The notes beneath the pieces were generated by a model, which ran no database searches, was not told the origin of the DNA, and saw nothing but the letters and a program-made list of their open reading frames with translations. Positions 1 to 7,116 of a stretch of 64,000 nucleotides of DNA are shown here, piece after piece. The DNA lies in assembly GCF_004340945.1 (NCBI RefSeq), contig NZ_SLYD01000006.1:62001-126000 (forward strand). The letters are read 5' to 3'. The stretch comes from Sphingomonas sp. PP-F2F-A104-K0414. Lineage in GTDB: Bacteria; Pseudomonadota; Alphaproteobacteria; Sphingomonadales; Sphingomonadaceae. Position numbers and translations under genes: made by a program. Within the stretch, counting starts at the first letter, position 1. Each line of letters opens with the position of its first letter.

Positions 1-1032
1 GTCGACTCGCCGTAGCATCAACGGGACGATCGCCATCATGAAGAGGCTGGGCACGCCCGACAGCAACACGACCTTACCCGATTGGAGCGCGTTATAGTCG
101 GCGATCGATGAGAGGAATTGAGGGATGGCGTAGGCAGTGCCGTACAGGACAACGCCGAGCACGACGCCCATCAATGCGACGGATCCGAATTGCCGGTCGA
201 GCAGCAGCTTCAGCTTGATGATCGGGCGCCTCGCGGTCGCCTGTCCCCAGAACAGCAGTGCAAAACCGACCAGCATCGTCGCGAACATAACCCGGATAAG
301 GTTGGAATCGAACCATTGCTCACGCTGACCGTCTTCGAGGAACACGGTGAGGCCGCCCAGCCCGAGCGCGAGGCCAGCAATACCCTTCCAGTCCGCCTGC
401 CCGAACAGATGCAGCTTGGGCTTCTCGTGCGGCAAGCCGAGCAAGAGAAGAGTGACGAGTACGGCACAGATCGGCACGTTGATGAAAAAGGCATAATGCC
501 AGCTGACGTTCTCGGTCAGCCAGCCGCCAATCAGCGGCCCCAGCACCGGCCCCAGAATCGCGGTCGCACCGAACGCCGCGATGCCTACCGGCTGTTGCGC
601 GCGCGGCAGGCGCTGGGCGATTATGACCTGCGCAGTCGGGATCATAGCACCGCCGGTGAACCCTTGCCCGACCCGCCCGAACACCATCATGCCAAGCGTC
701 GTGGATACCCCACAGACGACCGAAAAGGCTGTGAACAGACCGGCGGCGATCAAGAGGAACGTGCGCAGGCCGAGCATCCGCTCCAGCCACGCAGCCATCG
801 GAATGATGATGATCTCCGACACCAGATAGGCGGTGGCGATCCACGTTCCCTCGGTACCGCTCGCGCCGATCTCGCCTTGAATCGTCGGCAGCGACGAATT
901 GACGATCGAAATGTCGAGCGTCGCCATGAACGCGCCGAGCGTACCCGCCGCGACAGCAAGCCATGCCGATGCATCTGCACGCTCGTCCGACCGCGACGCC
1001 GCACCTGTTGCGTAAGACGCGCCGCCGGCCAC
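1..1032 (-). CDS. emrB: DHA2-family MFS multidrug efflux permease (EmrB type), C-terminus cut by window edge
   Basis: Inner-membrane proton-driven exporter that would work with the adjacent HlyD-type adaptor. About 344 residues are visible of a family usually near 500. The reverse-strand frame is open to the window edge and reads as alternating hydrophobic helices. It carries the DHA2 signature region starting GTLGAFMATLDISIVN and later FGRVGQGFTGGAMIPT and GPLIGGWLTENVSWHYAFF. Start chosen as GTG at 1032, one base after the stop of the adaptor gene and 7-8 bases after a GAGGG ribosome-binding site inside that gene, so the two are translationally coupled. A long open frame on the opposite strand (118-1053) is a shadow with arginine-rich, non-membrane composition. 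The family call is secure; the substrate is unknown. Confidence 0.9.
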   Translation of the reverse strand, partial: MAGGASYATGAASRSDERADASAWLAVAAGTLGAFMATLDISIVNSSLPTIQGEIGASGTEGTWIATAYLVSEIIIIPMAAWLERMLGLRTFLLIAAGLFTAFSVVCGVSTTLGMMVFGRVGQGFTGGAMIPTAQVIIAQRLPRAQQPVGIAAFGATAILGPVLGPLIGGWLTENVSWHYAFFINVPICAVLVTLLLLGLPHEKPKLHLFGQADWKGIAGLALGLGGLTVFLEDGQREQWFDSNLIRVMFATMLVGFALLFWGQATARRPIIKLKLLLDRQFGSVALMGVVLGVVLYGTAYAIPQFLSSIADYNALQSGKVVLLSGVPSLFMMAIVPLMLRRVD

Positions 1033-1033
1033 G

Positions 1034-2218
1034 TCAGCGACCCTCGCGGTTGACGTGCTTCTGCTGATCGCGAATACGGTCGAGTTCGCCCTTGGCACCG
1101 ATCGTATCGACCGTCACGACGACCGACAGGCCAGGTACGAGCAGTTGTCGTGCCGCGGGCGTCGTCTCGATTGAGATGCGCACCGGCACGCGCTGCGTGA
1201 TCTTGGTGAAATTACCGGTCGCGTTCTGCGGCGGCAACAGTGAGAATTGGGCGCCAGTGCCCGGGGAAACGCTTTCCACGTGGCCCTTCAGCGCGATCCC
1301 GTCGAGCGCGTCGACGTCGATCGACGCCGGCTGGCCCGGCCGCATCAGAGCAAGCTGGGTCTCCTTAAAATTGGCCGTGATATATATCCGGTCGAGCGGC
1401 ACTATCGACATCAGCCGCGTTCCCGCCTGGACATATTGCCCAACCGTAACGGTCTTGTCGCCGATCCGGCCTGCCGTGGCTGCGCGGATCAGCGTCGCGC
1501 GGACATCGACGTTAGCGGAGGCAAGTTGCGCGCGTGCCGCCTGTCCCTGTGCCACCCCCTGACGGACTTGCGACTGGAACGACGCAATGCGGCGTTGTTG
1601 CATTGTCAGCGCCGCGGCCTGTGACCGCACGTCCTCCGCAGATTGCCGCGCAGCCGCCTCCAGTTGCGCAAGTTGCTGCTTGGTCTCGGCACCGGATGCC
1701 GCCAGCGGGCGATAGCGCGCAACTTCTCCCGCGTCATACGCAGCCTTTGCGCGGGCGGAGGCGAGTTGCGCTCGCGCCTGCTCGATCGTCGCATATTGTT
1801 CCTGGATCTGGGCTTGTGCGTTGTCCGCCTGTGCCGCGGCGACGGCGATCTGCGCGTTGGCCTGTGCCGCCTGCGCTTGGGAATTGCGGGGGTCGATCCG
1901 GGCGAGCGGCTGTCCTGCGCGAACGTCCTGATGGTCGCGGACAAGCACCTCGGCAACGTACCCCGCGACCCGCGGCGAAACCGTCACCATATCTACGGCG
2001 ACCTGCGCATCGTTGGTTTCCTGCAGGTATTTCCCTCGCGTTTCGTGCCGAACATACCAGACGGCGACAGCGGCGACGGCTGCCAAGCTTAGCACGACCA
2101 AGATGATTTTCGCGCGCAAGCTCAAGCGTTTCTTGGCGGGCTTTCCATCCCGCGTTTGGGCGTCGTCGGCATTGTCCATCGCGTCCTGTTCGCGATGCGC
2201 TTCTTCATCCTGGGTCAC
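1034..2218 (-). CDS. emrA: HlyD/EmrA-family periplasmic adaptor (membrane fusion protein)
   Basis: Periplasmic adaptor linking the EmrB-type permease to an outer-membrane channel. 394 residues: a charged cytoplasmic N-terminus, one membrane anchor at about 38-57 (IILVVLSLAAVAAVAVWYV), and a biotinyl-lipoyl-like half motif at about 70-110 (VSPRVAGYVAEVLVRDHQDV, then GQPLARIDP). A long Ala/Gln-rich coiled coil follows at about 112-235, then the beta-barrel with the family motif ITANFKETQLALMRPGQ. It is the promoter-proximal gene of the efflux operon, with a 17-bp inverted repeat 67 bases upstream of its start. No outer-membrane factor gene is in the window. Confidence 0.92.
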   Translation of the reverse strand: MTQDEEAHREQDAMDNADDAQTRDGKPAKKRLSLRAKIILVVLSLAAVAAVAVWYVRHETRGKYLQETNDAQVAVDMVTVSPRVAGYVAEVLVRDHQDVRAGQPLARIDPRNSQAQAAQANAQIAVAAAQADNAQAQIQEQYATIEQARAQLASARAKAAYDAGEVARYRPLAASGAETKQQLAQLEAAARQSAEDVRSQAAALTMQQRRIASFQSQVRQGVAQGQAARAQLASANVDVRATLIRAATAGRIGDKTVTVGQYVQAGTRLMSIVPLDRIYITANFKETQLALMRPGQPASIDVDALDGIALKGHVESVSPGTGAQFSLLPPQNATGNFTKITQRVPVRISIETTPAARQLLVPGLSVVVTVDTIGAKGELDRIRDQQKHVNREGR

Positions 2219-2284
2219 GGTCCGCCTCGTCGCTTGTCCGGCTCAGCCGAACGTGTCGGCGGCCCCATAGAACGACTCCGCTAT

Positions 2285-2301
2285 CCGGACAAGATGTCCG
2301 G
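2285..2301. promoter_or_regulatory. TetR operator O1 (upstream of emrA)
   Basis: Perfect inverted repeat: CCGGACA, spacer AGA, TGTCCGG. It lies between the emrA start and the tetR stop. The same arms with a 3-base spacer recur at 2987-3003 upstream of tetR. A matching half-site (TTGTCCGG) sits at about 2233-2240. Two identical palindromes flanking a TetR gene and its efflux target fit autoregulation plus repression of the pump. Confidence 0.8.
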
Positions 2302-2308
2302 TTTGTAG

Positions 2309-2857
2309 TTATCGCGGGCGCAGACCGTCGAACACGAGGTCCAGCGCATCCTCAAGCTTGCGCTGCCCCGCCGGACCCTCGTGGAGGTCATGAAACAAGC
2401 CACTCACCATGCGCAGTGCAAGCCCGAGCTTCTCACCGTCGATATCGGCTCGCACATCACCATTTGCCCGCGCCCGCGTCGCCACGGGATCCAGCACGCG
2501 CGCTAGCCGCTCACCCAGCGCCTCGAACGCTGCCATGTTCTCGGTATCGGCGACGATATCTGCAGCGATCCGGGCGAACAACGCCGTGCCGCGAGTGCCG
2601 GCCAGCACGAGATCGATCAAAGACTGTCGCAAATCCTGTTCGTGTGCCACGGCCTTCTCGACGCGGTCGACCTCGCCTTCGAAAATCGCAAGCGCGAGCG
2701 TCTCACGATCCCGAAAATTGCGATACAGCGTACCACGCCCGACGCCAGCACGGGCGGCGATCTCCTCAAGTGGAACGCCGTAGCCGCGTTCGGCAAAGCT
2801 TTCCGCTGCCGCCGCGATCAGCGCATCGCGCCGCAGCTTGGCGTCACGGCGCATCAA
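2309..2857 (-). CDS. TetR-family transcriptional repressor
   Basis: 182-residue regulator. The N-terminal TetR helix-turn-helix occupies about residues 10-55, with the typical AAAESFAERGYGVPLEEIAA and AGVGRGTLYRNFRDRETL segments. The C-terminal helical domain is the ligand/dimer part. It lies directly upstream of emrA in the same direction, with operator-like palindromes on both sides. It most likely represses emrAB and itself. The ligand cannot be told from sequence. Confidence 0.92.
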   Translation of the reverse strand: MMRRDAKLRRDALIAAAAESFAERGYGVPLEEIAARAGVGRGTLYRNFRDRETLALAIFEGEVDRVEKAVAHEQDLRQSLIDLVLAGTRGTALFARIAADIVADTENMAAFEALGERLARVLDPVATRARANGDVRADIDGEKLGLALRMVSGLFHDLHEGPAGQRKLEDALDLVFDGLRPR

Positions 2858-2986
2858 ATACCGCCTGATGGTTCAGAACGGTCGTCTCCGCCACGAATGT
2901 CATCAAGCTCACGTACCTCATGTAGCGCTCCAGGATCCGCCCCCGGTGGAACTATTTCCCACCGCATGGTTTGTGCCGACCACATA

Positions 2987-3003
2987 CCGGACACATTGTC
3001 CGG
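2987..3003. promoter_or_regulatory. TetR operator O2 (tetR/sigma-factor intergenic)
   Basis: Perfect inverted repeat CCGGACA, spacer CAT, TGTCCGG, with arms identical to the site at 2285-2301. It sits 130 bases upstream of the tetR start and about 50 bases upstream of the sigma-factor start, so it could control either or both divergent genes. Confidence 0.75.
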
Positions 3004-3051
3004 TTAGGAGTTCGTCACCATAGATCGTCCGTAGCGGACCGAGGGACCGAT

Positions 3052-3720
3052 ATGCAAAGCTCTTTGACGCAAACTTCTCCGCGGTTTGATTCGAGATCTA
3101 GAACTGGAAACGAACAGTCATCACCTGATGGAGCGGCCTTCGCAGTGTCTCTACTAGCGCTTCGCCCTCGTTTGCAGCGCTACGCCCGTTCGCTCGTACA
3201 CAATCCGGACTTTGCCGAAGATCTGGTTCAGGATACGCTGTTGCGCGCCTGGAAAGCACAAGCGCAGTTCGTCGCAGATACCAGCATGAAGGCGTGGACC
3301 TTCACGATCCTACGCAACCTGTTCCTGAGCGCGCGTCGACGCGACCGGTTCCACGGTGACTACGATGAGGTCGCAGCGGAACGGATCATTGCCATCACTG
3401 GTAATCAGGAGAGCGCCATCGATCTGACGAAGGTGGAAACCGCGATGGCGATGCTACCGGAGGATCAGCGGCAGGCTCTCCACATGATGACGTTCGGCGG
3501 CCTTACTACCGAGGAAATTGCGAAACGCATTGGTGCGCCGGCAGGAACGATAAAGAGCAGAGTTTCACGGGCACGGACTGCCCTGAAATTGCTTATGACT
3601 ACACAATATTCTGGATCCGCAATTTCGGCAAAAGCGCCCACCTCATCAGCAAATAAACAACAAAGATCGGCGAGGAAGCCTCAGATAAAGGGCACATCTG
3701 GTAGCCTTCTCATCGGATAA
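3052..3720 (+). CDS. ECF RNA polymerase sigma factor, EcfG-like
   Basis: 222 residues from the ATG at 3052, chosen because GAGGGA lies about 8 bases upstream; the longer frame from 2971 has no such support. Sigma-2 contains DFAEDLVQDTLLRAW and the linker AWTFTILRNLF. Sigma-4 contains LPEDQRQALHMMTFGGLTTE and GTIKSRVSRAR. The pattern is close to the EcfG general-stress group of alphaproteobacteria. No NepR-type anti-sigma or PhyR gene is adjacent. The last 40 or so residues after the sigma-4 helix form a Ser/Thr/Lys-rich tail not usual for the family. Confidence 0.9.
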   Translation: MQSSLTQTSPRFDSRSRTGNEQSSPDGAAFAVSLLALRPRLQRYARSLVHNPDFAEDLVQDTLLRAWKAQAQFVADTSMKAWTFTILRNLFLSARRRDRFHGDYDEVAAERIIAITGNQESAIDLTKVETAMAMLPEDQRQALHMMTFGGLTTEEIAKRIGAPAGTIKSRVSRARTALKLLMTTQYSGSAISAKAPTSSANKQQRSARKPQIKGTSGSLLIG

Positions 3721-3869
3721 GATTGTAGAACTATGCCCACATTTTATGCTTTCAACCAATTTACACAATAAGCTATTGGCTCTGATTTTCACAGCCTAAT
3801 CCCTAGACTCTAATACACCTACTTCTATAACTACAAGATTTTGGTTTCGATGTATTTGAGAAAGTATTT

Positions 3870-4115
3870 GTGCTGAGCATATCAACCCCAAATGCTCACC
3901 CCGCACACCTAGTTGCAAATAGCGAAGACGTATTGATGTATAACCCCGCACCTAAAGACATGTACTGCCACCATCACGAATCGGAAGCTCAATGCCGTGT
4001 CGAACAGTCCGAGCTACGTCGCCTATCTTCAGCCCCGAACCGTGACTGCGACGCTGACCTACCGGTTCTTCAGATGATTATCGTCGGGTCGGGTACAGAA
4101 GGTCGGTCGAGATGA
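3870..4115 (+). CDS. Small ORF, possible peptide precursor or leader of the transporter cluster
   Basis: Up to 81 codons from GTG at 3870 (GAGAAAG about 5 bases upstream), or 59 codons from ATG at 3936. The stop overlaps the ATG of the ABC transporter (ATGA-type overlap), which suggests translational coupling. It holds a Cys/His cluster (MYCHHHESEAQC), one further Cys, and a Gly/Ser tail. It sits in sequence visibly AT-richer than the flanks. I do not recognise it. A peptide substrate of the downstream transporter and peptidase is an inference from position only. Confidence 0.4.
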   Translation: MLSISTPNAHPAHLVANSEDVLMYNPAPKDMYCHHHESEAQCRVEQSELRRLSSAPNRDCDADLPVLQMIIVGSGTEGRSR

Positions 4116-5905
4116 CAGGGAACACCTTGTGGCGGCCAAGCGCCGAGGGAGAGATAGTCGCAGCTGGCGAGCGCTCCCGGCGCTGGCGACACTTCTGGAG
4201 ATTGGTAAGCGCTTTCTGGGTTTCAAACCAAGCAAAGATTGCCTGGCCGATGTTCGCGGTGCTGATCGGCATCCAGTACGCATCCGTCAGCAGCTTCGTA
4301 TGGATGGCCAACTGGGAAAAAGCGTTATTTGACTCGCTCGAAGCGCGTCGCGTGGCAGCCCTGGGGCCACTTGTGATCCAGTTCATCGGTATCTCGCTAG
4401 CAACCGTCGGCTTCGGCATCGTGCAAGCCTATTTAGGCGGCATGCTGAAGATGCGGTGGCGCTCATGGCTGACCGCCGACTATATGGAGCGGTGGCTCCG
4501 TCATGACAGTTACCTGGACATCGAGAGGACAGGTGTAGTCGACAACCCTGACCAGCGCGTCGCTGAAGATATCGACATTTTCACCAGCGAAGCGCTAGAA
4601 ATGGTGTTGAGCGTCATTTCGGTGGTGATGAGTGTCATAACGTTCGGCGCGATCTTGCTTCAAGCGTCGCAGCCGATCGTTTTCGCACTGGCGGGCTATC
4701 AGTTTTCGATTCCTGGCGACCTGGTAATATACGGCATCTTGTACGCCGTCGCTGGCAGCTGGTTCATCACGTTCGTCGGCAAGCATCTGGTGCGCTGGAC
4801 GATCGAACAGCAGCACCTCGCTGCCAATTTTCGATTTCGCCTCATCAACATCCGTAGAAATGCCGAACAGATCGCATTTGCCCGGACTATAGCTAGCGAG
4901 TGGCGGAAACTACGGCTCGATTTTGCCCGGATCTTCACCAATTACCGCGGATTACTTATTCGTCAGCAATATGTGACTTCGGTCGGTGGCCTGTACGGCA
5001 GCGTCGGTGGGATACTGCCAGTCTTTCTGCTCATGCCAAAATATTTCTCCGGTCAGATGACGCTGGGTACGGTGATGCAAAATCGCACCGCGTTCGGGCA
5101 ATTCAACAGCGCCCTTTCCTACTTCGTCCAGGCATACACAACTATCGCCACGCTCGTCGCGGTCATTGCGCGCATACACGATCTTGATTGGGCAATTGCC
5201 TCGCCGACCTTGAGCGGGATCTCCGTTCGGGCAGATCCAGCAGGTGGCCTCAAGGCAACAGGCCTTCGGCTCAAAACGCCCGCTGGGGTCCAACTCGCCA
5301 CGATTGGCGACTGGACCGTAAGGGTCGGCGAGCGCTGGAGCATCCGGGGTCCGTCTGGCGTAGGAAAGAGTACGTTGCTGCGAGCCGTCGCAGGAATTTG
5401 GCCATATGGTGCCGGCGACGTGTCCGTCCCGGCCACGGGCCACACGATGTTCGTGTCGCAGCGCCCCTTCCTGCCGATTGGAACGCTAAAAGAAGCGTTA
5501 TGTTTTCCGGGCGAGCAAAGTGTCTTCACAGATGACGAATGCCGCAATGCGCTATCCATGTTCCGCCTGGGCGCGTTGATCGAAGACCTCGATGTGGAAA
5601 TGGTCTGGCAAGATCGGCTCTCCCCTGGTGAACAGCAGCGCCTCGCGTTCGCACGGGTCGTGCTTCAGCAGCCCAACACCCTGTTTCTCGACGAAGCGAC
5701 CAGTGCGCTCGACGGCGACAACGCACATCACGCCTATCAAACACTGCTGGGTGTCTTCCCGGAACTGACGCTGGTGAGTGTCGTCCACGACCGGAACCTA
5801 GACACCTATCACAGTCGTCAGCTCGAGATCGTCGACGGGGCGGGGCTTACGCGCGTGCTGCCCGACGTGATCAAACTTTCTTCCAATGAGGATAATACAC
5901 GATGA
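4112..5905 (+). CDS. SbmA/BacA/YddA-type ABC transporter, fused permease-ATPase
   Basis: 597 residues. An N-terminal six-helix permease domain runs over about residues 30-330, with the family signatures GMLKMRWRSWLTADYMERWL, DNPDQRVAEDI and NAEQIAFARTIASEWRKL. The ATPase domain follows, with Walker A GPSGVGKSTLLRAVAGIWPY, signature LSPGEQQRLAFARVVL and Walker B TLFLDEATSALD. Relatives move modified peptides, bleomycin-like compounds or cobalamin. It overlaps the thioredoxin gene by four bases (ATGA). The family call is secure; substrate and direction are unknown. Confidence 0.9.
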   Translation: MTGNTLWRPSAEGEIVAAGERSRRWRHFWRLVSAFWVSNQAKIAWPMFAVLIGIQYASVSSFVWMANWEKALFDSLEARRVAALGPLVIQFIGISLATVGFGIVQAYLGGMLKMRWRSWLTADYMERWLRHDSYLDIERTGVVDNPDQRVAEDIDIFTSEALEMVLSVISVVMSVITFGAILLQASQPIVFALAGYQFSIPGDLVIYGILYAVAGSWFITFVGKHLVRWTIEQQHLAANFRFRLINIRRNAEQIAFARTIASEWRKLRLDFARIFTNYRGLLIRQQYVTSVGGLYGSVGGILPVFLLMPKYFSGQMTLGTVMQNRTAFGQFNSALSYFVQAYTTIATLVAVIARIHDLDWAIASPTLSGISVRADPAGGLKATGLRLKTPAGVQLATIGDWTVRVGERWSIRGPSGVGKSTLLRAVAGIWPYGAGDVSVPATGHTMFVSQRPFLPIGTLKEALCFPGEQSVFTDDECRNALSMFRLGALIEDLDVEMVWQDRLSPGEQQRLAFARVVLQQPNTLFLDEATSALDGDNAHHAYQTLLGVFPELTLVSVVHDRNLDTYHSRQLEIVDGAGLTRVLPDVIKLSSNEDNTR

Positions 5906-6228
5906 GTAACCTGACTACGCAGGCGACCGATGAAACGTTCGACGACTTGATCAAGAGCGACAGCAAGCTCGTGCTCGTAGATTTCTGGGCTGATTGGTGC
6001 GGACCATGCAAGGCGCTGGCCCCAGTACTAGACGACATCGCCGAGGACTTTGGAGATGACGTGTCTATCGTCAAGCTCGACATCGTCGCGAACGAAACAA
6101 CAGCCGACCGTTTAGGAGTACGAGGTATTCCGCTGCTGATTTTCTACAAGGATGGTATTGAGGTCAATCGATCCACCGGAGTTCTCTCGAAGAGCCGCCT
6201 CGCCAATATGATCGAAAAGTATCTGTGA
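5902..6228 (+). CDS. Thioredoxin
   Basis: 108 residues, a full single-domain thioredoxin with the redox motif WADWCGPCK at about 32-40 and the cis-proline loop RGIPLLIFYKDG. No signal peptide, so cytoplasmic. Start and stop overlap the neighbouring genes, placing it firmly in the transporter/peptidase operon. A dedicated thioredoxin beside a Cys-containing small ORF suggests disulfide handling, which is inferred. Confidence 0.95.
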   Translation: MSNLTTQATDETFDDLIKSDSKLVLVDFWADWCGPCKALAPVLDDIAEDFGDDVSIVKLDIVANETTADRLGVRGIPLLIFYKDGIEVNRSTGVLSKSRLANMIEKYL

Positions 6229-7091
6229 TGCGCGCTTTTCCAGAGGGTGCCGCGCAGAAGGCCGCAGTTATAGCTTCGGTGACGGCAGCCATTAAAGCCG
6301 GAGGGCTTCATGGCGGCACGGAAGTAACGAGCGCAACGCTGCTTGCGTGTGTTGTGGAGGAGGACGATCCTAGAGCTTTCGAAACCAGAACGGGCATTCC
6401 GGGCAGCTTGGCTTTTCTTGGCAATCTGGGCATCGAGGCACACGACGATCCCGCCGAAGCAAGTGCGTTTGCGCAGGCGTGGATCGCGGCACCCGAACTC
6501 GGCGCTGATTTGACCAAAGTCCCGAGCGAGATGGTTCTTTGGGTAATCGACCATGCCGAAAAAATCTGGAGGTCGGCGTTTGACGGCGCCACGCCGAGTA
6601 GCCTTGGCATGGTGCGCGAAATGCATGCACGCCAGTTTGCCGGGGAAAATCCCGGTCGATCGGAATGGTCAAGCGTCCGGAACGAGGCTCTGACGAAGAC
6701 TGATGCGGTGGGAGACCACCGGCAGCGTGACCTTAATAAGCTGGCCGAAACCTTGGCGTGGTCTCCGTTGTCGTCCCGGACGATCCTCGCAGAAGGTGTC
6801 AGAATTCTCGCCGGCATCGCCGGAGCGGCCGCCGCGGCCAGAGCACCGATGAGCGATGAAGAACGTGCCGAGATCTACCGCGCCATGGAGACCCTGTACG
6901 CCAAAACAGAAGCCGAACGTGATGCAGACCCCGAAAACTATTACTTTCCAGACGTTTTCGAGAAGGAGATGCCGGAAATGTCTGCGCGATTCAAAGTCGA
7001 TCTACTCGCCCAGAACGCGGCGTTCGCGGACGCTATCCGCTCGGCTGGAAAGCACGCGCTGGCCTTGATGCGCGCAGTTCCAAGCTCCTGA
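6228..7091 (+). CDS. Unrecognised helical protein of the transporter/peptidase cluster
   Basis: About 287 residues from the ATG at 6228, which overlaps the thioredoxin stop (TGATG); a GTG one codon earlier is possible. Predominantly helical, Ala-rich and soluble, with no signal peptide or membrane segment. It contains a conserved-looking acidic/aromatic stretch, DPENYYFPDVFEKEMPE, near the C-terminus. I recognise no family. Its coupling to thioredoxin and the S9 peptidase suggests a partner or tailoring role. Confidence 0.8.
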   Translation: MRAFPEGAAQKAAVIASVTAAIKAGGLHGGTEVTSATLLACVVEEDDPRAFETRTGIPGSLAFLGNLGIEAHDDPAEASAFAQAWIAAPELGADLTKVPSEMVLWVIDHAEKIWRSAFDGATPSSLGMVREMHARQFAGENPGRSEWSSVRNEALTKTDAVGDHRQRDLNKLAETLAWSPLSSRTILAEGVRILAGIAGAAAAARAPMSDEERAEIYRAMETLYAKTEAERDADPENYYFPDVFEKEMPEMSARFKVDLLAQNAAFADAIRSAGKHALALMRAVPSS

Positions 7092-7116
7092 AGACCACTT
7101 TTCCAAAAGGAAAACC

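Noticed and set aside
118..1053. 311-codon open frame on the forward strand
   Set aside because: Arg/Gln-rich shadow opposite the EmrB permease; the reverse frame shows membrane helices and family motifs.
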